The notes under the pieces were generated by a model that saw only the letters and a program-made list of their open reading frames with translations, was not told where the DNA came from and made no database searches. Source: Cololabis saira (lineage: Eukaryota; Chordata; Actinopteri; Beloniformes; Belonidae). Taken from it: a DNA stretch of 64,000 nt. The stretch spans positions 1,407,501 through 1,471,500 of the forward strand of contig NC_084610.1 of NCBI RefSeq assembly GCF_033807715.1, written 5' to 3'. Each line of letters opens with the position of its first letter. The first letter of the stretch is position 1. Of this stretch, positions 1 to 10,928 are shown in pieces. The position numbers and the translations under genes were made by a program.

Positions 1-1120
1 GTAGGGGGCTGTTCCTCCACTTAAAGTGTGGACATCAGTTTAGCGCCACACTTGGACGGCCGGACTGAACACGTGTACGTTGTGGCTGCAGGATGCCGCT
101 TCGTCAGCCTTTCCGTCTGGTTACTATCTGGGAAGGTGAGCTTCCTGTTCTCTGAGGTTTTGTTTTTGTAGTTTAAACTTTTTAAATAGCTTGAGCCTCA
201 TCCAGAATCCCACACTTACTTTTAGTTTCCCAGCAGTGGAGCTTCACGTCGCCTGGTGCTGGGCTCCGGCATGTGTGTCCAGGATTCCTCATGTTTCAGG
301 GTTGTTTTCCTGTTGTCTCAGATTGTTTTCACTGCTAACAAACCCCACCGCGGTTTGCTTGGAAGAGGGAAAAGATCCACATGTTGAGGCCCGTTGGTGC
401 CATTATGTTCTTGTTCTCACCTGGCCAAACAAACTGAGCCGAAGCTTTGAAAACCGCCGAGTGGGCTGAAGATGCGCAGGACCTGGCCGCGGTCCCACAT
501 TAACATTCCCTCTCTGCTGATGGATGGTCTCTGGCTGCACGTGCGGCGCGCTAAGACGCCTCCCGCCGCCGGTGCAGAGAGACACCTGCGTGATTGATGC
601 ATGCTATTTAGCGGCGGGAGAGAACAAGTGCACCTCCGCTCCGGGGAGCGTTTGCCAGCACGGCATGCTGGGCAGCTGTGGGTGGCCGCAGGGAGATGGG
701 GAGGAGACCAGGGGGAAAGGTACGATGAATTACAGAAAGTAGGAAAAAAGAAAAAAAAAGCTAAGATGACAGAGAGACTGGATGTACGAGAACAAGCGAC
801 CCACATCTGTTAGTCATTATCCTCTTGGCCCCCTCTCTGGTAATCACTCCATCTGACATAACTCACGGCAGACCACACTGCGGCTGCAGATGGGAATCGA
901 TGGGGTTGAAGTTGTTCAAAGCAAAGTTGCAGTAGGTAGTCGAGGAGAAATCCCTCCTGATGCCGAGTCCCTGTCCCGGGGAAGGGGACTTCCTGTTTTC
1001 TGCCCACTATTAGTGATAATAACGCCGCATTCACCAGGTTAATCGCCAGGATCTGGCAACACGGCGAGACACAAACCGTGGGTTGTGGATCAAGCCAAAA
1101 GCCAGGGGAATTTAAACTTT
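1..1120. other. unique sequence, no gene recognised
   Basis: No open frame longer than about 130 codons and no recognisable protein. A stretch at 92-135 is bounded by AG and GTGAGC and could pass for a 44-nt exon, but its upstream pyrimidine tract is poor. No repeat structure is visible. Confidence 0.5.
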
Positions 1121-1124
1121 AGTA

Positions 1125-1645
1125 AGTAAGTACAGTTTATTTATAGAGCACCTTTCACAGACAAGGGAATCTCACAAAGTATAAAACAATAAAATAAAAG
1201 TAAATATACAATAAAAACAAGACAATACAGATAAAAAAACTCCTAGAATAAAAGTACATAAAATCAACATGATGGTCATAAAGCAACCATCCCACTACTA
1301 ATGTTTAAAAGCTCAAAGAGAAACAGGTGGGTTTTAAGCTCTTAAAATCGAGTCCAGAGAACGTAGAGGCGGCGGGATACCGGTCCAGAGGGTAAGGGTT
1401 AGGGTTAGGGTTAGGGTTAGGTTTAGGGTTAGGGTTAGGTTTAGGGTTAGGGTTAGGGTTAGGGTTAGGGTTAGGGTCTCCTCGCGTCTTAAAGCGGCTA
1501 TGAGGGCCCGTCAGCAGGCTCTGGTCACATGAGTGTGGGGACATAGTAGGTCCTGGATGTAGGACGGGCCTGACCATGCAGAGCTCTGAAAGTCAGCACC
1601 AAGATTTCAAAGTTAAAACGAACAAACTGTTGCAGTCGTCCAAAC
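1125..1645. repeat. degenerate dispersed teleost repeat (unclassified)
   Basis: It opens with a phrase (tttatttatagagcaccttt) that I know as a very common teleost interspersed motif, and continues through an A-rich stretch into 'aggtgggttttaagctctta' and 'gagctctgaaagtcagcacc', also familiar from fish repeats. Its order matches those repeats, but it is interrupted in the middle by a telomere-like block. Recognition is from memory of the family, not from an alignment. No protein is encoded. Confidence 0.45.
1391..1478 (+). repeat. interstitial telomeric repeat (TTAGGG)n
   Basis: About 14 copies of TTAGGG on the plus strand, with two 7-nt variants (TTTAGGG). It sits inside the dispersed repeat at 1125-1645, so it is internal to the chromosome rather than a chromosome end. 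A related block of the same strand polarity lies at 48085-48154, and a larger block of opposite polarity at 60604-61198. Confidence 0.95.
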
Positions 1646-1647
1646 AA

Positions 1648-2332
1648 GACCCCGTCCACACGTAGCCGGGTATCTGCTAAACCGAAGATATTTTCCTACG
1701 TTTGGACCTGTCATACACATGAAAACGCAAATAAACGAATGTTTAAAAAAACTCTGGGCAAAGTGAAGATTTTTGAAAACTTGTTTATGTAGATGCGTGT
1801 AGACAGAGACAACCGGAGTTTTGCGTTTTCGAACGTCACATTATGCTCCAAAACAACAACAAATCTGCTCTGATTCTGACGTCTAACGTGCGACCTTTGT
1901 TTACTACAGAACTACAGATGATCCAGCATCTGTTCTTCAAGCTATTTATTAAATAAATGGTCTCTGCTCTTGACCACCGTTACACCAACGCAGAGCCTAC
2001 GGCGTAGGGTACGCGGCGACGCGCACTGTACGCCGGGCTGCGTCGATTTAACGCGGCAGCTCCGTGGTGGGACACGGGGGGGGGGACTCGGACTCGTTAC
2101 CCGAGAAGGAGACGCAGATCCCGGGGAGCTGCGCCGCGGAGGCCCGAAGGCCGGAAGACCAGATGATCTACAGGTTTGGAATGCTTATGAATGTGGTCGA
2201 AAACGCAGATCTTCGGTTCTGTGTGGAAGGTTTTTTAAAAAAAAACAATGTAATGTGGATACAAATTATTTTATAAACGGAGGGGGGAAATATTCGGTTT
2301 TAAAAATACCCGACTAGGTGTGTACATAGCCC
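1648..2332. mobile_element. non-autonomous DNA transposon with ~50-bp terminal inverted repeats
   Basis: The left end (1648-1697) and the right end (2280-2332, read as reverse complement) share the order gggtat...taaaccga...atattt with modest divergence, giving imperfect inverted repeats of about 50 bp. The interior repeats 'aaaacgcagat'-type motifs that I associate with a common fish element. No transposase frame is visible. It carries a foldback MITE copy at 1978-2056. No target duplication could be assigned with confidence. Confidence 0.6.
1978..2056. mobile_element. Harbinger-like foldback MITE, partial copy 1
   Basis: Matches the core of the MITE seen intact at 4303-4397 and 37280-37405: 'cgttacaccaacgcag', 'cctacggcgtagggtacgcg' and 'gtcgatttaacgcg' occur in the same order. 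The outer ends (gctgatttatggttcc and its complement) are missing, so this is a decayed or truncated copy, nested in the element at 1648-2332. Confidence 0.7.
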
Positions 2333-2408
2333 AAGACGACACAAAGGCATGAATAATTAGCTCAAGATCATTTTTTGAAACAACTGTTCTTAGTTTGGAG
2401 ATACTGTA

Positions 2409-3055
2409 CGGTAATCCCTCGCTATAACGCGGTTCACCTTTCACAGTCTCGCTCATTCATGGATTCGCATCTTGCATTGTGTTCTGCATTCTGATTGGCT
2501 AAACAGTCTCCCTGCTTCTTCACTTCCTGTGTGTCAATAAGGTTACGGTTTACGATGTACTGTACATGTAGATGTACGTAAAACAGTTTGCCAAATTTAA
2601 GTTTGCAAATTTTCTCCAAAACCCATAATGTCGACAAAAGGTTCTGCACTGATTTTCCCGTTCAAATCCAATTACTAATTTTGAAGCTTTGTATAATAAT
2701 TGTAAAAGAAATTAAGGTTACTTTAATATAACTAATATTGCAAGCCTTTTATTATTTTAATATTGCTGATCATGGCTTACAGCTTAAGAAAACTCAAATA
2801 TCCTATCTCAAAAAATGTGAATATTCTGGGAATCTTAATCTTAAACTGTAAACCATAATCAGCAATATTAAAATAATAAAAGGCTTGCAATATTTCAGTT
2901 GATTTGTAATGAATCCAGAATGTATGACATTTTTGTTTTTTTAAATGGCATTACAGAAAATAAAGAACTTTATCACAATATTCTAATTTTCTGAGACAGT
3001 CCTGTAGGTCCATTTTGGAACGTAACCCCAGCGAAAAACGCGGGATTACTGTTTT
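2409..3055. mobile_element. pogo/Tigger-like DNA transposon relic
   Basis: The left end reads cggtaatccctcgct and the right end, as reverse complement, reads acagtaatcccgcgt, giving short imperfect inverted repeats of the kind seen in pogo/Tigger elements. At about 2630 on the plus strand an ATG opens with M-S-T-K-G-S-A, resembling the start I remember for Tigger transposases (MSTK-R-SA), and then loses frame. The right half is interrupted by a Tc1-like inverted repeat (2737-3006). TA flanking is clear only on the left. Class assignment is inference. Confidence 0.5.
2737..3006. mobile_element. Tc1-like long inverted-repeat element (truncated)
   Basis: Arms 2737-2789 and 2838-2891 are nearly perfect reverse complements (attgcaagccttttattatt on the left, aataataaaaggcttgcaat on the right) around a roughly 48-nt spacer. 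The right side continues to 'ctgagacagtcctgta', the terminus of a widespread fish Tc1-type repeat as I recall it. The matching outer part of the left arm is absent. No transposase remains. It lies inside the pogo-like relic. Confidence 0.65.
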
Positions 3056-3059
3056 CCTT

Positions 3060-3827
3060 AACTGGTAAAACAGTTCCTGGAGTGGTGTTCTAATGACATT
3101 TCTTTGTCAAAGACAACACCAAGATTTCTTTACCTCAATAATCGCTCGTCTCGACCTTTCTGGCGGTGGATGATCCTACCTCCAGACTGCAGCAGTTAAC
3201 GTGGTCAAAGCTGCTAAAATAAGACTGAACTGGTTCAGAAATGGGTCTCTCTAGATCTCAAACTGTTTGCCTGGAAAGACGTAAAGTTGTCGCAACACGG
3301 ATGAAATTACAGGAATGCAAATGTAGAACGGGATGCAAATAGTGCGTTATTGTAATCAGGTCCTCCTCGGCGTCCTGGCGGTGCTCAGAGTCTCGAGGAG
3401 GCGCAGAGGTTGTCGAGTCCTCTGCCTGCACTTAATCACGACGTCTCCAAATGAGATCGGCGGCCGCGTGGAGGAGCCGCGTGGAGGAGCCCCGGGGGGC
3501 CGGCGGCCCTCTCGTAGACCGGCCAAGGTCGGGGCCCCTATTGTGCTCCTCGCTCGTCAAGTGCTCTTTTTTCATCAGGAAGATAGAGAGTACCGCAATC
3601 ATGCACACATCTGTGCTTCTGGACCACTTCACCGCTGACTCCGTTTAAGCAGGTGGAGCACGTTAGTACCTGCATCTTGACCTATTCTTGACCCCAGGAT
3701 CTTAGAATCTCACCATTGAATCCACACTTCTTTACAGTTTCTGGCTGCTGTTTTTAAAGGGTTAAGTTGTTCGTTCTGCAACGTTTAAAAGCTTGTAATC
3801 AGATTGTGATATTTGCAGCAAGAGATA
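3060..3827. other. unique sequence, no gene recognised
   Basis: Mixed composition with a short GC-rich part near 3460-3530 containing a local duplication of 'gtggaggagcc'. Open frames here are short and overlap on both strands without recognisable motifs. Confidence 0.5.
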
Positions 3828-4137
3828 CTCTAGATCAGGGGTCACCAACCCGGTGCCCGCGGGCACCAGGTCGCCCGCAGCGACCGCATCAGTCGCCTGC
3901 AGGCCAGTTCTAAAAATAGCACTAATTACGAACTAGCTCTGTCTAAAATTGTATTTAATTGTGTTGCTATTCTTTTTAAATTACATTCACAGTGATGTAA
4001 ACTCAAAAACAAATAGACAAAAACGTAAATAAAAAAAAATATATATATAAATCATGGAAAAAGTTTAATATACGAACGCCGACGTAGTATGGGTCAGGTC
4101 AGTCTAGTTTCATGACAACCACAGCTTTGCTGAGATG

Positions 4138-4482
4138 AGCTCGTGAGTGCTTCAAAGATGAGGAGACGGAAGCGGTTTCTACTGACAAAAACATGGCAAA
4201 AACATATCATTTTCACAGTGAATGGGAGGGAGAGTTCTTTTTTACTAACGTGAAAGAAAACTGTGTGTGTCTCATTTGCGATGCGACTGTGGCGACGGCT
4301 AAAGGCTGATTTCAGGTTCCGCGTTACACCAACGCAGAACCTACGGCGTAGGGTACGCGGCTCTGCGTTGGTGTAACGCGGAACCATAAATCAGGCTTAA
4401 GCGGCACAACGTGGAGAGACATTTCAGTACATGTCACAAGATTTATTTTAAAAGGAGTCAATTTTTGTTAAATCTTACATGA
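4138..4482 (+). pseudogene. hAT transposase N-terminal fragment (BED zinc finger), disrupted
   Basis: In the frame through ATG 4193 the sequence reads a YHFHSEWEGEFFF segment, then CVCLIC (the first zinc-ligand pair); after the insertion it continues KRHNVERHFSTCH (the second ligand pair) and ends at TGA 4480-4482. This layout, an FxW/FF segment, C-x2-C, then H-x4-H/C, fits the BED-like finger at the N-terminus of GTF2IRD2/ZBED5-type hAT transposases (family knowledge). A 95-bp MITE plus a duplicated TAA separates the two halves at an alanine-lysine codon pair, with both sides in the same reading frame. No catalytic RNase-H-like domain follows, so the gene is dead. Confidence 0.8.
4303..4397. 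mobile_element. Harbinger-like foldback MITE, copy 2 (intact, 95 bp)
   Basis: A near-palindrome: the left arm aggctgatttcaggttccgc pairs with the right arm gcggaaccataaatcaggct, and the middle also pairs (taccaacgcag-type motifs with ctgcgttggtgta). It is flanked by TAA at 4300-4302 and 4398-4400, the 3-bp TWA duplication typical of PIF/Harbinger. Removing the insert and one TAA gives a continuous transposase frame, which confirms both boundaries. Confidence 0.88.
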
Positions 4483-4878
4483 TTGATCATTTGTACAAAC
4501 ATGCTTCAGAGTTCATGATTTGATAAAAACTGTTAGTGGTTTGTGAAAATTGAAAAAGATTTCCTGCAAATTGTTGTGGAAGTGATCATTTGAAAATGAA
4601 ACTCTTGGAAAGGTATATAAGAAATTAAATATTGCATGTTGAAATGTATCTGTTTCCTACCTTGTTTAATCATTCTGAATAATTATTTTTGATGAATTGT
4701 TAACGATTAGTGTCTTCATTAATAATAATGTTAAATTAAAGGTAAACTGTGTAACTTTGTTATTTCAGCAGTGTTTTATCAAAGTGGTCGTCCTTTGCAT
4801 TACTCAGTGCCCTTGAAGTAGCTCTCAAGAAGATTGGGCAAGAAGATTTCAAGAAGGTTGGTGACCCCTGCTCTAGAT

Positions 4879-5279
4879 GTTGGTCTCTGGAGGTCTTTGG
4901 TGAACAGATCAAGGTGCAGGTGACCAAGAAGGAGTGGACTGGCCTGAAAGGGCCGATGCGGCACGGCTCTGTCAGTTCCTCAGATTTCCAGAGGATTTGC
5001 AGTCAGACGGAGGTGCCGGTAACACATGAGTGGTTGGGGAGGGGCTTCACTTTTGTATTTTTAGGGTGTATTATCGGGGGCTCGATGTAACAGTTGGCCT
5101 TTTCCCAGCGGCAGCTAAACTTCCTGTTCAGGCAAGTGCAGGGCGCTAATATTAGACCGCATCCAGGTTGCAAGTGTGGCGTCACGTGGCGGGGCCGCTG
5201 CGTCTTCGCTGGGTGTGATATTTCACATCAACAACGTTTCTGTCGGCTCTGCACAGCCATGCTTTGATAAAGGCCATAA
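4879..5279. other. unique sequence, no gene recognised
   Basis: No coding frame, inverted repeat or tandem structure is visible up to the microsatellite at 5280. Confidence 0.5.
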
Positions 5280-5380
<101 letters not shown>

Positions 5381-5796
5381 TATAAAGAAAGAAGACTTAT
5401 ATCTTCAGACTGGTCTCATGCGATGGATTGGACTCTGGATCGGGTCTGGAACTTAAAGAAAACCATTATCATTATCAAATACTTGTGTATCCTTCCAGGT
5501 TTAAGTTCGGTGTCCAGATTCAGTGTGCAGCTTTTTAAAGGTAGGGTAAGCAATTTCTCGATAGCGATGTTTAAAACGAAACATCAACAAAACCTCCTCC
5601 TCAGTGATCCAGGAGTAAACGGGAATCTCCCATTTTTAAATGAAACTGGATTTAAGGAGTTTTTCTCTCTTTTTTTTTCATCTAATCTTAGAAGGTCAGA
5701 GTTTTAGTTGCTCGGGCCAATAAAGTGATTAGTTTAGCTATGGTTAATATAGCACTTCACAAACCAGCTGACGTGCAGGAACTTCAGGAACTCGTG
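5381..5796. other. unique sequence with a TTAAAGG-type repeat fragment
   Basis: From 5535 the phrase 'ttaaaggtagggtaagcaat' resembles 'aaaggcagggtaagccat' near 10441, and both are followed by 'aacatcaac'. These look like two decayed fragments of one dispersed repeat related to TTAA-flanked fish MITEs. Nothing else is recognised. Confidence 0.35.
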
Positions 5797-7813
5797 GGGC
5801 AGTTGCCCATGTTGGCCCGTTTTCAAGGGGCAGTTGACCATGTTGGCCCGTTTTTATAGGGCAGTTGCCCACGTCGGCCCGTTTTCGTGGAGAAGTTGCC
5901 CATGTTGGCCCGGTTGCAAGGGGCAGTTGCCCATGTTGGCCCGTTCTCGTGGAAAAGTTGCCCACGTCGGCCCGGTTTCAAGGGGCAGTTGCCCATGTTG
6001 GCCCGTTTTCATGGAGCAGTTGCCCATGTTGGTCCGTTTTCATGGGGCCGTTGCCCATGTCGGCCCGTTTTCATGGAGCAGTTGCCCATGTTGGTCCGTT
6101 TTCATGGGGCCGTTGCCCATGTCGGCCCGTTTTCAAGGGGCAGTTGCCCATGTTGGCCCATTTTTATAGGGCAGTTGCCCACGTCGGCCCGTTTTCGTGG
6201 AGAAGTTGCCCACGTCGGCCCGTTTTCGTGGAGAAGTTGCCCATGTTGGCCCGGTTGCAAGGGGCAGTTGCCCATGTTGGCCCGTTCTCGTGGAGAAGTT
6301 GCCCACGTCGGCCCGGTTTCAAGGGGCAGTTGCCCATGTTGGCCCGTTTTCATGGAGAAGTTGCCCATGTTGGCCCGGTTTCGTGGAGAAGTTGCCCATA
6401 TTGGCCCGTTTTCGTGGAGAAATTGCCCATGTCGGCCCGTTTTCGTGGAGAAGTTGCCCATATTGGCCCGTTTTCATTGGGAAGTTGCCCATGTTGACCC
6501 GTTTTCGTAGAGAGGTTGCCCATGTTGGCCCGTTTTCGTGGAGAAGTTGCCCATGTTGGCCCGTTTTTGTGGAGAAGTTGCCCATGTTGGCCCGTTTTCA
6601 TTGGGAAGTTGCCCATGTTGACCCGTTTTCGTGGAGAAGTTGCCCATGTTGGCCCGTTTTCGTGGAGAAGTTGCCCATGTTGGCCCGTTTTTGCGGAGAA
6701 GTTGCCCATGTTGGCCCGTTTTCGTGGAGAAGTTGCCCATGTTGGCTCGTTTTCATTGGGAAGTTGCCCATATTGACCCGTTTTCGTGGAGAAGTTGCCC
6801 ATGTCGGCCCGTTTTCGTGGAGAAGTTGCCCATGTCGGCCCGTTTTCGCGGAGAAGTTGCCCATGTTGGCCCGTTTTCGTGGAGAAGTTGCCCATGTCGA
6901 CCCGTTTTCATGGAGAAGTTGCCCATGTCGGCCCGTTTTCGTGGAGAAGTTGCCCATGTTGGCCCGTTTTCGTGGAGAAGTTGCCCATGTCGACCCGTTT
7001 TCATGGAGAAGTTGCCCATGTTGGCCCGTTTTCATTGGGAAGTTGCCCATGTTGACACGTTTTCGTGGAGAAGTTGCCCATGTTGGCCTGTTTTCGTGGA
7101 GAAGTTGCCCAAGTCGGCCCGGTTTCGTGGAGAAGTTGCCCATGTCGGCCCGTTTTCGTTGGGCAGTTGCCCATGTTGGCCCGTTTTCTTGGACAAGTTG
7201 CCCATGTCGGCCCGGTTTCGTGTAGAAGTTGCCCATGTTGGCCCGTTTTCATTGGGAAGTTGCCCATGTTGACACGTTTTCGGGGAGAAGTTGCCCATAT
7301 TGGCCTGTATTCGTGGAGAAGTTGCCCATGTTGACACGTTTTCGTGGAGAAGTTGCCCATGTTGACACGTTTTCGTGGAGAAGTTGCCCATGTTGGCCTG
7401 TTTTCGTGGAGAAGTTGCCCATGTTGGCCCGGTTTCGTGGAGAAGTTGCCCATGTTGGCCCGTTTTCATTGGGAAGTTGCCCATGTTGGCCCGGTTTCGT
7501 GGAGAAGTTGCCCATGTCGGCCCGGTTTCGTGGAGAAGTTGCCCATGCCGGCCCATTTTCATGGGGCAGTTGCCCATGTTGGCCCGTTTTCTTGTAGAAG
7601 TTGCCCATGTCGGCCCGGTTTCGTGAAGAGGTTGCCCATGTTGGCCTGTTTTCGTGGAGAAGTTGCCCATGTCGGCCCGTTTTCAAGGGGCAGTTGCCCA
7701 CGTCGGCCCGTTTTTGTGGAGAAGTTGCCCACGTCGGCCCGTTTTTGTGGAGAAGTTGCCCACGTCGGCCCGGTTTCGTGGAGAAGTTGCCCATGTCGGC
7801 CCGGTTTCGTGAC
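5797..7813. repeat. 31-bp minisatellite, ~65 copies
   Basis: The unit is about gttgcccatgttggcccg + ttttcgtggagaa (31 bp), repeated with scattered substitutions (atgttgg/acgtcgg, cgtgg/caagg/cattgg). Because 31 is not a multiple of 3 and the unit lacks stops in most phases, long frames appear in several phases on both strands, encoding repeats such as VEKLPMLARFRGEVAHVGPF. These are repeat artefacts. Most units keep two or more CpG sites. The left part (5797-6340) is richer in 'aggggcagttgcccacgtcg' variants than the right. Confidence 0.95.
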
Positions 7814-10739
7814 CCCACTGTGAGCAGCTGGGTGTCCCTGCACTGAAAGTTAAACAGAAGTAGGATCAAAGGTCGCGAGCACAGTTTAGACTCCACAGCA
7901 GAAACACATTGGGCTCGTAAATAGGACTAAATGATAAATAATCCTCTGGCGGACCACCGTGGTTCCCGCTGAAGGAGATCAGCTCGGCCTCGCTGCCCAC
8001 ACAGCTCACACTCTTTGGCTTTGGCAGGGCGGCGAACATGTGACACAATAGCATAATAAGGTAAGCCTCACGTAAACACAGGGAAAAGGCACATTAGATG
8101 TTTTATGGTTTGGAAAATAAAGCATTAAAACTGCTGGTGGGAATTGGATGGGAGTGTGGGAGGGTGTGAGAGGATTGTGCACGTTTAAAAAAAGACGAAG
8201 AAGAAAAAAAAGATCTTCCCTTTGGTGTGCTCCTGAGCTGAGATAAGCCAACATTTCCTCCCTGTTTGGGTTTATTTTCCTGGGGCTTTAGAGCCAGGCC
8301 TCCAGATCCCGCACTACAAAGCCCCGGCTCAGTGGAAACCAGAGCCGCCTTAAACCTGGACCAGTGGTGTTCTCTCGCATGACCCCCACCTCCAGCGTTG
8401 ACCCTTCAGCTGGAGCTCGCAGGAAACGCACCACCATGAGAAGTCCCCCGCTCCAAGCCTCGTCACAGATTTACATTTTTCTCAGATTTACGGGATGTTC
8501 CTGCAAACCGTAGACAAAATAAACCTGGAACTGAAAAATAAAGAATAAGAGAGCGTCTCGGTGGCATCGGCGACAGCTCTGGCCGAGCGGATTGGTGTCG
8601 TAGCAGCAGCGGCAGATGGATGCCGGCAGTAAAACTTCAAAGAGTACCTTAACAGTGGTCAATCTGGGGTAACCTGGGAATGGCGTGGGCGCAATCTAGC
8701 GCGTAAGCTGGTATTTTCTTTTTCCTTTTTCCTGTTGCTGAGGAAAATAAACCACCGCGGAGCCCCGTTCCCCCTCGGGCTGTCTCCCACGCTTAACATG
8801 TTATCCTCCACATCTGTAATAATAAGGGGTCATTTGTTGTGATTATGGCTTTTATCTGCAACCTGCATCTTACATCCACAACATCCTCTCCGTTGCACCT
8901 TCCTCGCCGCGCCGCCGTGTTTGCTCGCTCGTCCAGGGAGTCTGTGCTTCGTCGACCTGCATAAACAGCGACGGCGTTCCACAATATACGGAGCGGCGAT
9001 GATATCAGGAGACCTTTAACCTGTCGGACCTGAATGTTACCAGAGACGGGTTTTTTAAATTTACACCAGCTGATGGAAGTAGATGATGAGACGACGATAA
9101 TGATGAAACTAGTTCCTCAGGAAGTCATAACAGAAGAGAAATTAAGAGAGGGGCCGAACGAGAATCCAAACGAGAGTAAAGCCCGGGCGGGGTTGTAAAA
9201 ATGATGCTGTTGTGTGAAGTGATATCTGCATTCGTCAAGGGTCAATCAAAGCCGAGGTCTTTGTGAGCTGGTTGCGGTTGGTTGTTTTGTCGTATAAAGC
9301 TCGCCCCTGATTGGTTTGGTACGTTCTATACCGGAGGAGTTGATTCGGTCATAATTAGTACCTGTTTATAAGAGAAGCGTATTAAAGTTAAACTCCGTCG
9401 TCAAAGCGTCCCCCAAGTGTCGGAAACGTCGGCAGGGAGGACTTCCTCGCGGGCCGGGGGGGACATGACGGATTAGGTTTTATTCTGTCGTATTTCATCA
9501 ATTTTTTATCTTCTTTCTGGAAGTTTTACTGCAAAGAGAACAGATTTTTCCTGCCATTGTCTTGTTCTCCACCCGGATGTCTCTCGGGTATCGTTGCTGT
9601 TTATTAACTTGTCAGTTTAAGATTTTCAGCACCCTTTTCAGATCTTTATAAGCTCATTTTCACTGTTCACTGAAAGCTACGACGGTGCACAGCGCACACT
9701 TCCTTAACGCTGGTATCTTTTCAATCTCCATTATCCCTTCTTCCACACCTTAGAACAGATTAGAGCGCCGCTCGCGATCTCCTTCCAGATCTAACAGGAT
9801 TAAACGGATAAAAAGCCACACTTTTACATTTGCAGACAATTACCTTTCAAAAACCCACTTCAGTTTCAGCTCAGTTCCTCAAAAAGAAAGACGTCTCCCA
9901 CCTTTTTTCTCTGCAGAAATAAATCGCTGCTGAATCAGAAGGTGGGCAAATCTGAGCAGTAATCATCACTTAATCAGCCATCAGTATGTGGATTATACTT
10001 TAAGCTTTTATGCAGCCCTTCAGGATTGTTTTTGCCTCGAGGGTTTTTTCACCCAAATTAAAAAACACACACCGTATCTTCCTCTCTGAGAACATCTGCT
10101 GATATCGGCCTCAGTCGCAGCACTTTTGCTTTTATTTGTTTACATTAGGAGATAGTTCTATATCTCTGTACGATTAATTTGGTTTTTGTCAATTTTAAAT
10201 GGGACAAAGGTCCTCCAGAGACGGTGAAAGTGCAACATGTTAGTTGTCTAAAAGGCTTCGGAGTCAGCTGGTGATTCTCAAGAGGTGAACCATCTTCAAG
10301 ATTCACATTCAAACCTTTTCAAACATACACCCCTTTTCTGAATTTAAAGAGTGCAAAACTTACTTTTAAATATCTGATAAATATACATAAAATACTGAAA
10401 GAAACAGGTTTCACAGTCTTTGTGTGTATTTAGTTTCATTAAAGGCAGGGTAAGCCATTTCTAGCTGATGTCTTTTCAGTTCATATTTGAATAAAACATC
10501 AACCAAAGATATGTTAGTGTTCAATTTTGATGTCTTTCTTTTTGTCTTTGCATAATTAAAACACAAACATGTGATGTCAGTGTCCAGTTGTGGCGTCCAA
10601 ACTAACCCCCGATTAGAAGTGAATGTGGTTTTTACTTCCACGATGATGCTTAATAATGATCATCTTCAACTCCATCTCTGGTTGTGAGTTACGTTTTACA
10701 TATCTGTAGCCTGTCTTCATTCTTCCTCAGGTTCTTTTT
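7814..10739. other. unique sequence, no gene recognised
   Basis: About 2.9 kb with only short unsupported frames. The segment near 10438-10640 starts with 'aaaggcagggtaagccat' and may be a second copy of the dispersed fragment at 5535. Otherwise I see no repeat, RNA gene or coding exon. Confidence 0.45.
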
Positions 10740-10928
10740 TTTTTAAAGATTTTTTTGGGCTCTAGTGGCCCTTTATTGGAGATGCAGACTGGAAAGGGGT
10801 AGAGAGAGAGAACGGGGAAGACACGCAGCAAAGGTGAGCAGGCTGGATTCGAACCCGCGACCGCTGCAGGAGGACTGTAGCCTCAGTATATGTGCCGCTG
10901 CTTAACCCACTGCGCCACCGAGCGGCAC
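10740..10928 (-). mobile_element. tRNA-derived SINE, copy 1
   Basis: Read on the minus strand, the head carries an RNA polymerase III A box (tggcgcagtggg) and B box (gggttcgaatcc), followed by a tRNA-unrelated body and a T/A-rich tail. It is flanked by a perfect 18-bp target duplication, cttcctcaggttcttttt, at 10722-10739 and 10929-10946. This is the signature of LINE-mediated retroposition. A related copy in the same orientation is at 60319-60494. Confidence 0.92.

Larger units (their letters stand above)
3836..4870 (+). mobile_element. hAT-superfamily transposon, internally deleted
   Basis: Terminal inverted repeats begin caggggtcaccaacc (left) and end ggttggtgacccctg (right). The element is flanked by a perfect 8-bp target duplication, ctctagat, at 3828-3835 and 4871-4878. 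An 8-bp duplication with CAGGGG-type ends is diagnostic for hAT. Inside is a remnant of the transposase N-terminus with a BED-type zinc finger (4138-4482), itself broken by a MITE. The catalytic part is missing, so the 1035-bp copy is non-autonomous. Confidence 0.93.

Noticed and set aside
92..135. 44-nt exon candidate (AG...gtgagc)
   Set aside because: Weak pyrimidine tract, a length that is not a multiple of three, and no supporting peptide; much weaker than 41560-41607.
1391..1478. True chromosome end
   Set aside because: Tract is short, flanked by ordinary DNA on both sides, and accompanied by tracts of both polarities elsewhere in the window.
5834..7896. Overlapping long frames with VEKLPMLARFRGEVAHVGPF-type repeats on both strands
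   Set aside because: The 31-bp unit rotates through all phases and is stop-free in most of them. Simultaneous openness on both strands marks an artefact, not a repeat protein.
10850..10928. tRNA gene suggested by A and B boxes
   Set aside because: The boxes belong to a SINE with an 18-bp target duplication and a second copy at 60.3 kb; no tRNA cloverleaf was recognised.
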